A stretch of DNA of 64,000 bases, from NCBI RefSeq assembly GCF_052115865.1, contig NZ_JBQKME010000001.1:124001-188000 (forward strand), written 5' to 3'. The DNA comes from Fundicoccus_A sp052115865 (lineage in GTDB: Bacteria > Bacillota > Bacilli > Lactobacillales > Aerococcaceae). How positions within the stretch are numbered: the first letter of the stretch is position 1; each line of letters opens with the position of its first letter. The notes under the pieces were generated by a model, which did no database searches, was not told where the DNA came from, and saw nothing but the letters and a program-made list of their open reading frames with translations. Made by a program: the position numbers and the translations under genes. Positions 19,232 to 27,929 of this stretch are shown here, piece by piece.

Positions 19232-20500
19232 ATGCATAAAAATATTATTGCTAACGGCGTCCCTTGGTATGATCAACATAATCATACAGTCAATGCCCAT
19301 GCTGGATGTGTCGTGAAAGAAAATGATCGGTATTATCTTTTTGGGGAGTATAAAACGAATGATGAGAATAAATTTATTGGCTTTTCTTGTTATTCATCTT
19401 CAAGTTTGACTGACTGGAGATATGAAGGGTTGGCACTCACTCCTCAAAAAGATGGTCTATTAGGGCCAAGTCGAATTGGTGAGCGAGTAAAAGTTTTGAA
19501 ACATCCTAAATCTCAACGATTTATTATGCTGATGCATACCGATGATTTAGCTTATAATGATCCTGTTATTGGAATAGCAGTTAGTGATCGAATAGATGGT
19601 GAATTTACTTTTAAAGGTCATTTACTCTTTCAAGGGGAAAAACTTAGAAAATGGGATATGGGCACATTTGTGGATGCTGATGGGACAGCCTATATACTTT
19701 TTCATGAAGGAGATATTTATCAATTAAGTGATGATTATCTCTCTGTTGAGAAAAAAATTGTAACTAATATTGCATCTGGTGGAGAATCCCCAGCCATGTT
19801 TAAGTCAAATGATACATATTTTCTCTTGTTTTCTAATAAAACAAGTTGGGAAAGAAATGATAATTATTATTTAACTGCGACTTCAATAAATGGACCTTGG
19901 ACATATCAGGGTTTATTTTGTCCCGAAGGAACGTTAACTTATAATTCACAGTGTTCTTTTGTGTTTGAATATGAAGCACCTAATGGAAAGAAAACTCCTA
20001 TTTATATGGGCGATCGTTGGTCTTTCCCTCGGCAAGAATCTAGTGCAACACAAGTATGGCTACCGATCGAAGTGAATGATGGACAAATGGCTATAGCAAA
20101 TTATATGGAGATGTGGGATATTGATTCATTTTCTGAAGTCGAGATTCAAGCAGAGCATCCACTAAATTTTGGTTCAAATGGAAAGGGTAAATCGGTAGCT
20201 ATTGATTTTAGAGGTAAACAAGTTCTTGTTTATGGGAATAGCAGTAAACACGGTGGTTATGCAGAATTCAAACTATATAATTATTCAGGAAAAATGATTC
20301 ATTCGTCTGTGATTGACTTTTATAGTCTTGTAGAAAATCGAGGGCTTCGATATATTTCTCCTGAAATTGAATTTAGTGAGTATTATTTAGAAATTACAGT
20401 AATGGGTACGAATGGTATTTGGTTTAAGAAGAGTGGGGAACAATTTGGTAGTGATGATTATTTTGTCGAAGTAACAGCTTATCATGTTATCACTGAGTAG
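19232..20500 (+). CDS. glycoside hydrolase family 43-like protein
   Basis: 422 residues without a signal peptide. The N-terminal half looks like a five-bladed beta-propeller of clan GH-F: HAGCVVKENDRYYLFGEY, KWDMGTFVDADGTAYILFHEG, GGESPAMFK and YMGDRWSFPRQESSATQVWLP. These blocks resemble the GH43 galactan/arabinan-active subfamilies. A C-terminal beta domain (about 310-420) may bind carbohydrate. Probable activity is removal of galactose or arabinose from pectin side chains. Family assignment is moderately firm, linkage unknown. Confidence 0.68.
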   Translation: MHKNIIANGVPWYDQHNHTVNAHAGCVVKENDRYYLFGEYKTNDENKFIGFSCYSSSSLTDWRYEGLALTPQKDGLLGPSRIGERVKVLKHPKSQRFIMLMHTDDLAYNDPVIGIAVSDRIDGEFTFKGHLLFQGEKLRKWDMGTFVDADGTAYILFHEGDIYQLSDDYLSVEKKIVTNIASGGESPAMFKSNDTYFLLFSNKTSWERNDNYYLTATSINGPWTYQGLFCPEGTLTYNSQCSFVFEYEAPNGKKTPIYMGDRWSFPRQESSATQVWLPIEVNDGQMAIANYMEMWDIDSFSEVEIQAEHPLNFGSNGKGKSVAIDFRGKQVLVYGNSSKHGGYAEFKLYNYSGKMIHSSVIDFYSLVENRGLRYISPEIEFSEYYLEITVMGTNGIWFKKSGEQFGSDDYFVEVTAYHVITE

Positions 20501-20562
20501 TTAATTTAATAGATATCATTTAAAGTATTTATATGAGTATTGGAAAATTTGGAGGAAGAATA

Positions 20563-21963
20563 ATGATAGATTTATATGATAAAGGTCAAGTAGTAGGGGA
20601 TACTGTACATCCACAGAAAACAAGCCTTGAACAATATTTATTAGAGGGAAATCCAGAAGCGCCTTATGTCTTGGTATTTCCTGGTGGAGGCTATGATCAT
20701 CTGGCGGCTCATGAAGGGAAAGATATTGCGGAGTGGTTTAATAAAAGAGGCTTGAATGCAGGGGTCTTGTATTATCAAGTAAATCCTGTAGAAATTGATA
20801 AACTATTAGTAGAAATCAATGATACACTTCTATGGTTAAAAGAAAGATATCCTAAAGTAGGAGTGATTGGTTTTTCAGCTGGAGGTCATTTAGCAGCTCT
20901 AACATCTAACAAACTAGATGTCAGCCCAGATTTTTCTATCTTAGCCTATCCAGTTATTAGTTTCGAAAGTGATATTTTGCATTTAGGTTCTCGGACTAAT
21001 TTATTGGGAGAAAATCCGACTGAAGAACAAATCAAGCAATATTCAGCCAATCAATTAGTGAGTGAAAAGACACCTCTTACTTTCATTTGGTCTACAGTGG
21101 ATGATGCGGCTGTACCGGCTATGAATTCTTTATTATATGTCAATCAATTAAATAAATTCAAGATACCCCATGAATTACATATGTACCAAAGTGGTCCGCA
21201 TGGTTTAGGTCTTGCGACTGGGGATAAGTTTGTTAAAGATTGGTCCAAAGCTTTAGAAAAATGGTTGTTAAAAAATGAGTTAATTTCAGAAAAAAATCTT
21301 TCTACTCAATCCAAGAGAATATTTGTCATTGGGGACTCTACAGCAGCTTCCAAGTTAGGGAACGCACGTCCTGAAGCTGGTTGGGGTGAGTATTTAGCTG
21401 ACTTTATCGATGATAAATTTATTGTGGAAAACCATGCGTATAATGGCCGTTCTACAAAGTCCTTCATCGAACAACAACGGTTTACAATTATTGAGAATAA
21501 TTTAAAAGCAGGGGATTATTTACTTATTCAATTCGGTCATAACGATGGTAAGTTGGATGATCCAGAAAGATATGCTGAACCTTATGGTTCTTATCAAGAG
21601 AACTTAAGCTATTATATTGAAAAAACAAGAGCGATCGGTGCAATACCAATTGTACTCTCATCTGTTCCACGTCGCGTTTTTGTGAATGGACGCTTGGATG
21701 AAAAAACAATTGGCGAATATCCACATGCAGCTTTACAATTAGCTGAAAAACTAAATGTACAAACTGTCAATGCTTATGAAATCGTAGAAAACTATTTGAA
21801 TGAAATTGGCGAAGAAGAATCTGTGCGTATATTCTTACATCTAAGGCCTGGCGAACATGAAAATTATCCAGATGGGGTCGAAGATAATACCCATTTCAAT
21901 GAATATGGTGCTCGAAAAATAGCTGGACTTCTTGCTGGTGAATTGAATAAATATTTGGATTAA
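20563..21963 (+). CDS. two-domain esterase: alpha/beta hydrolase fused to rhamnogalacturonan-acetylesterase-like SGNH hydrolase
   Basis: 466 residues with two hydrolase domains. Residues about 1-240 form an alpha/beta hydrolase with nucleophile Ser105 in GFSAGGH, an Asp near 180 and His213, similar to acetyl-xylan/pectin esterases. Residues 252-466 form an SGNH esterase of the rhamnogalacturonan acetylesterase type: block I GDSTAAS (Ser259), GHND at 325-328 and the Asp441/His444 pair in DNTHFN. The fusion would deacetylate two types of ester on imported oligosaccharides. ATG 20563 follows GGAGGAAGAATA. It is the last gene of the operon. Confidence 0.82.
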   Translation: MIDLYDKGQVVGDTVHPQKTSLEQYLLEGNPEAPYVLVFPGGGYDHLAAHEGKDIAEWFNKRGLNAGVLYYQVNPVEIDKLLVEINDTLLWLKERYPKVGVIGFSAGGHLAALTSNKLDVSPDFSILAYPVISFESDILHLGSRTNLLGENPTEEQIKQYSANQLVSEKTPLTFIWSTVDDAAVPAMNSLLYVNQLNKFKIPHELHMYQSGPHGLGLATGDKFVKDWSKALEKWLLKNELISEKNLSTQSKRIFVIGDSTAASKLGNARPEAGWGEYLADFIDDKFIVENHAYNGRSTKSFIEQQRFTIIENNLKAGDYLLIQFGHNDGKLDDPERYAEPYGSYQENLSYYIEKTRAIGAIPIVLSSVPRRVFVNGRLDEKTIGEYPHAALQLAEKLNVQTVNAYEIVENYLNEIGEEESVRIFLHLRPGEHENYPDGVEDNTHFNEYGARKIAGLLAGELNKYLD

Positions 21964-21973
21964 TTAAATGACT

Positions 21974-22024
21974 AAACTCCCCCTCCTAAAGTTTATCGAG
22001 AACTTTAGAGGGGAGTTTTTGTTT
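21974..22024 (+). terminator. intrinsic terminator of the hydrolase operon
   Basis: A stem of about 16 bp (ACTCCCC...TAAAGTT against AACTTTAGAGGGGAGT) with a short loop is followed by a T-run. It closes the operon just before the insertion sequence. Confidence 0.85.
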
Positions 22025-22083
22025 TGAATAGAATTTACCATTAATCTTTGTTAAGATTCGATTGATCCTAAATTCCCGTAAAA

Positions 22084-23836
22084 TTATAGTATACAAAAAG
22101 TGGTTGAGAAATGAATCATCATTTCGCAACCGCTCTTTTTATTTGAACTGTGACGGGTCAATATCCAACGCTGCTAAGATATTTTTTTGAACTTTCGTCA
22201 AAGGCATGGTCTGCACGGTACCATCTTTTAAGCGCAATTGTTGGATTTTTTCCAGTTCCCGAATGACTTTCTTTAAGGTATAAGACTTCGTGGCCTCATG
22301 AGCTTTGATAGCCCTCATAAACACACTTCGCATAATCAAACCAAGAAAGGCGACAAACATCTTACCCTCCGTCGTCTTGGTGTAATGGGTTCGCATTCTG
22401 CGGTAGTCCATCCCATTTTTTAACTGATCAAAACTCTTTTCTATCCCATCTTTTTGGCGATAAATGACCAAGGCTTCTTCCGATGATAATGCCACATCAG
22501 TAGAAATTAAGGCAAAGTAACCCAACTTTTTGCGCAGGGAGTCAACCTTATCGTAGGCCAAACGATAACTAATCTCCTTCTTTCCTTTTTCTTCAATCTC
22601 AAAATACTTATTCAACGATGGTTTGACTTTTGTTTGCTTAACCAACGTATTCAGAGTTTCTTCTTGACGTTGAATATCGTCAAATAAGGCTTTCTCTTCT
22701 AAAACTGCCTTTTGTGGATTGTAATAAAAATGGATGTGGACTGTAGCGCCTTCGTAGCTTGTTTGAATTGTCCGACAGTACATTTCAAGGTCATTTAGGC
22801 GTTCACGGGCTGAGAACTCGGTTTTAATGACCTCGTTCAAATGGTCTTTGTAGAGTGTGTAGTTTTTAGGAATGAGACTTAACACCGTGTGTTGCTTTTG
22901 GTCAAGCAGTTCTAGGTTATGTTGGGTCATGAAACCTTGGTCGATGACAAAGCGCAGTTTATTCATCCCCATTGTTTCCGTCAGTGCCATCATAAACGGT
23001 GAGTAAGATTTATCCACAATGCTTCCGGGATAAATCGAGTAATAGAGCGGCAATCGGGAGGTCTCACCCAAAAACAAGCCGAAATTAATCTGCGGTAAAT
23101 TCTCTTTGTCGCGATTATACCCCCGCTCAACATAAGAGATGCCGTCACTATTCGATGAAATGGAGGTGACATCATAGGCAATGTACTCTTCTTCATGCGC
23201 TTTTTTGACCCATTCTTGGAAAAAGGCGGAGCGATTCGCTTCTTTCATGTCGGCAAATAATTGACTCGTCTGTTGAGAAGAGAGTGAATGAACCTGTGGG
23301 TGAGCGACATTTTCCGCCCAATCGGAATAATCCATCATTACATTACCGTGAGCCATCATGTAAGCTGCAATACTCAATAAGGTTTCATGGTTGTCGGAAA
23401 AGCTGTGTGCTAATGTATTCGTTAATCCAATGGATTGTGCCAATACAAGAAATACGCTGAAATACCCCTGCGATAGAACTGATTCAGGACGGTCTTGTCG
23501 TTCTTCGGGGAACAAGTCGTAATAATTCCGATTAGGAATCAGCTTCCCGGTCGCTTCATCTAGCTTTCCGATACTCTTTTCATCGGAAGTCGGCTTTCCG
23601 TTGGTATTGCGATAACTGCGAACAGTGTAATAAACATATTTTGTCCCTTTCGGTCCTTTTTTGTAAGTAATCCGTTTGTCAGGCATGTCAACCAATGTTT
23701 GTTTTTTCATAATCCCACCTCACTCTCCAGCATACTATTATTATAGTATACAAAGAATGAAAAACCAAGCATTTAGAACGAAATGTTTCGACTAAATGCT
23801 TGATATGAAAAGGTTTAGGTTGAAAGTATACTATAA
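22084..23836 (-). mobile_element. IS1634-like insertion sequence
   Basis: About 1.75 kb bounded by the 11-bp inverted termini TTATAGTATAC (22084-22094) and its complement (23826-23836), carrying one transposase gene. Ends were chosen by these termini and by the point where an open frame of a truncated gene resumes at 23837. A third TTATAGTATAC at 23741 and a hairpin at 23768-23804 are internal. I saw no convincing target-site duplication, which fits a deletion next to the element. Confidence 0.72.
22139..23710 (-). CDS. IS1634 family (IS4-like DDE) transposase
   Basis: 523 residues, full length. Sequence features include an N-terminal basic part (KRITYKKGPKGTKYVYYT), AYDVTSISSN with the first catalytic Asp, LRFVIDQGFMT with the second Asp region, and YRQKDGIEKSFDQLKNGMDYRRMRTH with the DDE Glu of the YREK-type motif. 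The reading frame is intact, so the element may still be active. Base composition is richer in G and C than the flanking genes, in line with recent arrival. Confidence 0.88.
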   Translation of the reverse strand: MKKQTLVDMPDKRITYKKGPKGTKYVYYTVRSYRNTNGKPTSDEKSIGKLDEATGKLIPNRNYYDLFPEERQDRPESVLSQGYFSVFLVLAQSIGLTNTLAHSFSDNHETLLSIAAYMMAHGNVMMDYSDWAENVAHPQVHSLSSQQTSQLFADMKEANRSAFFQEWVKKAHEEEYIAYDVTSISSNSDGISYVERGYNRDKENLPQINFGLFLGETSRLPLYYSIYPGSIVDKSYSPFMMALTETMGMNKLRFVIDQGFMTQHNLELLDQKQHTVLSLIPKNYTLYKDHLNEVIKTEFSARERLNDLEMYCRTIQTSYEGATVHIHFYYNPQKAVLEEKALFDDIQRQEETLNTLVKQTKVKPSLNKYFEIEEKGKKEISYRLAYDKVDSLRKKLGYFALISTDVALSSEEALVIYRQKDGIEKSFDQLKNGMDYRRMRTHYTKTTEGKMFVAFLGLIMRSVFMRAIKAHEATKSYTLKKVIRELEKIQQLRLKDGTVQTMPLTKVQKNILAALDIDPSQFK

Positions 23837-24739
23837 AAACACCGGAGTTTAGGATTTAATGTTCGCCACGGTTATGAATATGATATGACCTTAATGGATG
23901 GCGAACCTGTTTACTTACGTACAAGTGAACAATATAAAGAAGCTATCCGTGCCATGCATGAAGCATATGCTGAAGGCTTGATTGATCCAGAGATATTTAC
24001 TCAGGATACATCTATGGCTGAGGCGAAGAGACAAGATACATCTGCGGCTCGCGTTGGGGTATCGGTTGGTTGGACTCCAGACGCTTTATTCGGTCAAAAC
24101 TCTGATCAATATGTAGCGCTGCCAGCATTGGAAGGTCCTGATGGAAATCGTTATGTTATTTCAGACCCAGATCACTTAAACTACAACCGTAATGAATTCT
24201 TAATTTTAAATACAACTGAAAATCCTGAGTTATTATTACAATGGTTAGATACTTGGTATACTGAAGATGCAAGTATTCAAAACTTCTATGGATCATTTGG
24301 CATTGGGACAGAGAAAAAAGACGATGGCACTTATAAAGTACTACCTCCAGTAGGTGGTGAAACAGCTGATATTTCGGCTTGGGTCAACTCTTTACGTGAC
24401 TTTGGACCAAAATTCATTCATGATGGATTTAATGACCGTGTTGAGATTGATACCACTGAAGGTGATGGGCTAAAACTTGAGTTGGATAAGGAATTAGCTC
24501 AATATGCACTACCAGCCTTCCCACGTGTAAGTTATACAATCGAAGAAACTTCTCGCTTAACAACACTTTATACCGACATTAGTTCATATGCTGCCCAAAT
24601 GGGAACTAAGTGGGTTGTTGAAGGTGGCGTGGATGAAGAGTGGGATACTTATATTAACCAATTAAACCAAATGGGATTAGAAGAATTTAACACCATTATG
24701 AACGACGCTTATACACGCTATAACGAAAGTATCAATTAA
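23837..24739 (+). pseudogene. 3' remnant of an ABC solute-binding protein gene, truncated by the IS
   Basis: The frame is open from 23837, directly at the IS end, to a stop at 24739 and encodes about 300 residues matching the C-terminal part of LplA-type binding proteins (YKEAIRAMHEAYAEGLIDPEIF; C-terminal WDTYINQLNQMGLEEF). No signal peptide or N-terminal lobe exists and the missing 5' part is not on the other side of the IS. The first ATG inside it is at 23885. It is almost certainly non-functional. A YesL gene follows, so a third yesL-transporter set was probably lost. Confidence 0.85.
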
Positions 24740-24775
24740 GAAAAAAGTTTAGTTTAAAAAGAGAGGAAGATATAC

Positions 24776-25396
24776 ATGAGACGTTGGTTGAACTTAGATA
24801 GCCCGATTATAAAATTTTTGTCACATTTATTTGATTGGGTTTCTTTAAATCTGTTATTTATACTTGTATGTCTTCCTGTTATTACGATTCCGTCAGCCTG
24901 GGGAGCACTTTTAGCTGTAAACTATGAACAGTATTTTCATCCTGATTTACCACTTCATAAACGATTCCTGAACTACGTCAAGCAACACTTTAAGTTAACC
25001 CTTAAATTGACGTTAGTGGAATTGATAATTTTAGCAGTTTTAGTGGTGCTCCCTAGTTTATTAAAAATCGACATATTCATTATTTTTCAGGTCATTGAGA
25101 TTTTCTTGCTAGCTATTTTGTTGACCTATTTCTATATTTTAATCAGCCAATTCGAAATGTCGGTCAAAGACGTTTTATCTAATTCTTTATTTTTGTTTAT
25201 TAATTATCCAGTCCAAACAGTCTTCTTGATCATAATAAATACCTTCGTTCTTTTCCTAAGTACCACCACATATATCGGGATGATTGTTGCTATTTATCTT
25301 TTTAGCTTTGTCGGCTTTGTTGCTCTAGCTAAAATAAATGCCTTTTTCTTGCGCTTTGTTTTAAACAAAGTCGAGTTAAAAAAGGAGTCGTTTTAA
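24776..25396 (+). CDS. YesL family (DUF624) membrane protein
   Basis: 206 residues with four to five hydrophobic helices, related to the YesL copy at 13780. Start follows AGAGAGGAAGATATAC. It lies 36 bases after the truncated binding-protein gene and was probably the distal gene of that operon. With its promoter lost through the IS event it may be silent unless read from within the IS. Confidence 0.78.
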   Translation: MRRWLNLDSPIIKFLSHLFDWVSLNLLFILVCLPVITIPSAWGALLAVNYEQYFHPDLPLHKRFLNYVKQHFKLTLKLTLVELIILAVLVVLPSLLKIDIFIIFQVIEIFLLAILLTYFYILISQFEMSVKDVLSNSLFLFINYPVQTVFLIIINTFVLFLSTTTYIGMIVAIYLFSFVGFVALAKINAFFLRFVLNKVELKKESF

Positions 25397-25434
25397 GTTT
25401 TTTAGAAAACAATTAAAATAAATGAGAAAAAAGC

Positions 25435-25463
25435 TTGCTTTATTAAAAATAAAGTAGTATATT
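25435..25463 (+). promoter_or_regulatory. promoter of the first branched-chain amino acid binding-protein unit
   Basis: TTGCTT (25435-25440) and TATATT (25458-25463) are separated by 17 bases and lie about 37 bases upstream of a leader peptide start codon. Confidence 0.65.
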
Positions 25464-25499
25464 TTAATCATATTAAAATGAGTAAGCGAGGAAAAATCC

Positions 25500-25553
25500 A
25501 TGTCATCGGTACAAACACAAACTAAATTAACAACAATTATTATTATTATTTAG
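25500..25553 (+). CDS. isoleucine leader peptide (attenuator)
   Basis: A 17-residue peptide, MSSVQTQTKLTTIIIII, ends with five consecutive ATT (Ile) codons just before the TAG stop. GCGAGG lies nine bases upstream. The stop is two bases before a hairpin at 25556-25595. In ribosome-mediated attenuation, stalling at the Ile codons when charged tRNA-Ile is scarce would prevent that hairpin from forming. The downstream gene encodes a branched-chain amino acid binding protein, so the regulatory logic is self-consistent. Confidence 0.87.
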   Translation: MSSVQTQTKLTTIIIII

Positions 25554-25555
25554 AT

Positions 25556-25674
25556 GGACTTGATTCTGTAAAGATTTTGATACAGAGTGAAGTCCTATTC
25601 GTGTTTGTATGATGAATGGGACCTCACTTAAGGGGCTACCTATTCATATACGAATAGGTAGCCCCTTTTGTTTT
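25556..25674 (+). promoter_or_regulatory. transcription attenuator with pause hairpin, antiterminator and terminator
   Basis: The first hairpin pairs GGACTTGATTCTGTA with TACAGAGTGAAGTCC (25556-25595). Its 3' arm overlaps CCTATTCGT (25594-25602), which is also complementary to ACGAATAGG (25650-25658) in the 3' arm of the terminator. The terminator stem is 14 bp (25632-25645 with 25652-25665) plus TTTTGTTTT. The first hairpin and the long-range pairing exclude each other. An additional pairing AGTCCTATTC with GAATGGGAC (25614-25622) is possible. Confidence 0.82.
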
Positions 25675-25711
25675 AATAATTATAAAGATAAAAATTTAGG
25701 AGGAAAATACA

Positions 25712-26866
25712 ATGAATTTCAAAAAATTAGGTTTAGGTTTAGTGGCGGGGGCTCTTTTATGGTCAAATAGCGGGGCAGTTTTAGCTCAAGAAACAGTTTT
25801 ATTAGGTGGAAATTTCGAATTATCTGGCCAGTATGCCGCATACGGAACGCCGATGCGTGAAGGTTTTGACTTAGCGATTAAGCATATGAATGAAGCAGGT
25901 GGCTTATTAGATGGTCAAACAGTGGAAGGCGTCACTTATGACAATACGTCTGATATGACCGAATCATCTGCTGTTACAACCCGTTTAGCTAATGAAGGTG
26001 TTGTCGGTGTGGTTGGACCTGCAACTACAGGAGATGTTTTAGCACAAGTACCTGCATTACAAGATAACCAGCTACCTGGTGTCGTACCAGCTGCTACTGG
26101 TGACGGCTTAACTTTAGATGATAAAGGTGAATTATTAGAGTATTTATTTAGAGTATGTTTTGAAGATAGTTACCAAGGTTATGTAGGAGCTAACTATATG
26201 TATGAAAATCTAGGCGTTACACAAGTAGCAGTAGTCTATGATCAAACTTTAGACTATTCCGTTGGACTACACGATGCTTTTGTTGAGCAATTTACAGCTT
26301 TAGGTGGAACGGTTGTGACGGAAGAAACCTTAGTAACAGGCGACACAGACTTCTCATCTGTTTTAACCAACCTATTAACGCAAGACGTTGAAGCATTATA
26401 TGTACCTGTTTACTATACAGAGGCAGGATTATTTATTAAACAAGCACGTGAATTTGGTTTAGATGTGCCCGTTGTTGGAGCTGACGGTTTCCATAACGAT
26501 ACTTTAGTAGAATTAGCAGGAAATGAAAATGCAACAGATGTATATTATACTTCTCACTTCTCATTACTATCTGAAAATGAGAAAACAGTTGAATTCGTAA
26601 CGGCCTTCGAAGAAGAATATGGCAAACAACCAGATACTTTCTCAGCTTTAGCTTATGATGCGACACAATTATTGATGAATGCCATCAACGAAGCTGGCAC
26701 TACCGATCGTGCGGCTGTACGTGATGCAATCGCTGCAACAACTGACTTTGACGGCGTAACAGGTACCTTCTCAATGGACGAAAACAACAACCCAGTTAAA
26801 TCGGTTGTCGTTATCGGACTTGAAAACGGCGAAGAAACGTCAGTCGTAGATGTAGCCGCAGAATAA
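25712..26866 (+). CDS. branched-chain amino acid ABC transporter substrate-binding protein (LivJ/LivK type)
   Basis: 384 residues, periplasmic-binding-protein type 1 fold (Peripla_BP_6): GGNFELSGQYAAYGTPMREGFDLAIKHMNEAGG, VVGPATTGDVLA and VVYDQTLDYSVGL are typical. The signal peptide ends at VLAQE with no lipobox cysteine. No LivHMGF genes are adjacent, so it feeds a transporter encoded elsewhere. It follows AGGAGGAAAATACA and the Ile attenuator. It is about 70-80% similar by eye to the downstream paralogue. Specificity for isoleucine is inferred from the leader. Confidence 0.88.
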   Translation: MNFKKLGLGLVAGALLWSNSGAVLAQETVLLGGNFELSGQYAAYGTPMREGFDLAIKHMNEAGGLLDGQTVEGVTYDNTSDMTESSAVTTRLANEGVVGVVGPATTGDVLAQVPALQDNQLPGVVPAATGDGLTLDDKGELLEYLFRVCFEDSYQGYVGANYMYENLGVTQVAVVYDQTLDYSVGLHDAFVEQFTALGGTVVTEETLVTGDTDFSSVLTNLLTQDVEALYVPVYYTEAGLFIKQAREFGLDVPVVGADGFHNDTLVELAGNENATDVYYTSHFSLLSENEKTVEFVTAFEEEYGKQPDTFSALAYDATQLLMNAINEAGTTDRAAVRDAIAATTDFDGVTGTFSMDENNNPVKSVVVIGLENGEETSVVDVAAE

Positions 26867-26879
26867 TATTTTTGACCCA

Positions 26880-26916
26880 AGCTGCCAACTCTTTACGAAG
26901 AGCTGGTGGCTTTTTT
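26880..26916 (+). terminator. intrinsic terminator
   Basis: AGCTGCCAACTCTT pairs with AAGAGCTGGTGGCT around TACG and is followed by six T. It ends the first binding-protein transcript and is directly followed by a 16-bp repeat. Confidence 0.75.
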
Positions 26917-26917
26917 G

Positions 26918-26933
26918 AATAAATATCACTGCT
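26918..26933 (-). repeat. 16-bp dispersed motif, exact copy
   Basis: AATAAATATCACTGCT, the complement of AGCAGWGATATTTATT. It lies between the terminator of the first binding-protein gene and the hairpin array, in the downstream orientation. Confidence 0.85.
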
Positions 26934-26939
26934 GGGGTT

Positions 26940-27646
26940 GGATTAGACGAGTGGGCAGGGGGGAGTTGTCTGATTGGGATTGGATCAGACGAAAATGCGA
27001 TGTGGAACCGTCAGATTGGGGTTGGATCAGACGAAAAGATGAGGTCAGATCGTCCGATTGAGCTTGGATCAGACGAAAAGGTGATGTGGAAACGTCAGAT
27101 TGGGGCTGGATCAGACGAAAAGATGAGGTCAGATCGTCCGATCGAGCTTGGATCAGACGAAAAGACGGGTTGAAATCGTCCGATCGAGCTTGGAACAGAC
27201 GAAAAGGCGGTGCGAAAGCGTCCGATCGAGCTTGAATCAGACGAAAAGACGGGTTGAAATCGTCTGATTGGGCTGGATCAGACGAAAAGGCAGGTTGAAA
27301 TCGTCAGATTGGGGTTGGATCAGACGAAAAGATGAGGTCAGATCGTCCGATCGAGCTTGGATCAGACGAAAAGGCGGTGCGAAATCGTCAGATTGGGATT
27401 GGAACAGACGAAAAGGCGGTGCGAAATCGTCAGAGCGGGCTGGATCAGACGAAAAGGCAGGTTGAAATCGTCAGATCGAGCTTGGATCAGACGAAAAGGC
27501 GGGTTGAAATCGTCAGAGCGGGCTGGATCAGACGAAAAGGCAGGTTGAAATCGTCAGATTGAGCTTGGATCAGACGAAAAGGCGGGGCGAAAGCGTCTGA
27601 TTGCGACTGGATCAGACGAATAACAAGCTCAAAGTCGTCAGATCCA
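26940..27646. repeat. tandem hairpin array A (about 42-bp period, about 17 units)
   Basis: Contiguous units begin TTGGATCAGACGAAAAGG and end near TCGTCAGATTGG. Each contains the imperfect inverted repeat ATCAGACGA...TCGTCTGAT (A/T/C variable centre base). Length is 41-42 bp with variable interiors drawn from a few recurring versions, such as GATGAGGTCAGA, GCGGTGCGAAA and CAGGTTGAAA. No unique spacers exist, so it is not a CRISPR. The left flank is G-rich and the right flank to about 27775 is C-rich and nearly free of G. Confidence 0.9.
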
Positions 27647-27810
27647 CCTCTCCACCAAATGTCTAAAAAACATTCTTAAACATCCCTCCACCATAGCGCT
27701 ATATCTAAACCGCACTCCAACCGCATTCCCAACACTCAAATCCCCACACCCACACCCACACCCCAAAACACAAACCTCATTAAATAAATGTGAATTTGGT
27801 AAGAAAATAC

Positions 27811-27839
27811 TTGCAATCTAATGAGAATGGGTTTATATT
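27811..27839 (+). promoter_or_regulatory. promoter of the second branched-chain amino acid binding-protein unit
   Basis: TTGCAA (27811-27816), a 17-base spacer and TATATT (27834-27839) mirror the promoter at 25435 and lie 37 bases upstream of the leader peptide start. Confidence 0.68.
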
Positions 27840-27876
27840 GGTACTATGTTAAAGACAAATAAGCGAGGTCATCCTT

Positions 27877-27927
27877 ATGTTATCATTTTTAACACAAATA
27901 AATAATGTGGTCGTATTGGTCATCTAA
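27877..27927 (+). CDS. valine-rich leader peptide (attenuator)
   Basis: A 16-residue peptide MLSFLTQINNVVVLVI with the control run GTG GTC GTA TTG GTC ATC (four Val, one Leu, one Ile) before TAA. AAGCGAGG lies upstream, as for the Ile leader. The stop is two bases before a hairpin homologous to that of the first unit. The codon run differs clearly from the five-Ile run of the first unit although the RNA architecture is conserved, indicating separate tuning to valine starvation. Confidence 0.87.
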   Translation: MLSFLTQINNVVVLVI

Positions 27928-27929
27928 GA

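Noticed and set aside
27268..27562. Short ORFs inside array A (three overlapping frames)
   Set aside because: They are repeat translations in several frames at once, with no ribosome binding site.
26940..27646. Array A and the other tandem arrays as CRISPR
   Set aside because: Units are contiguous and the variable parts recur between units; there are no unique spacers and no cas genes.
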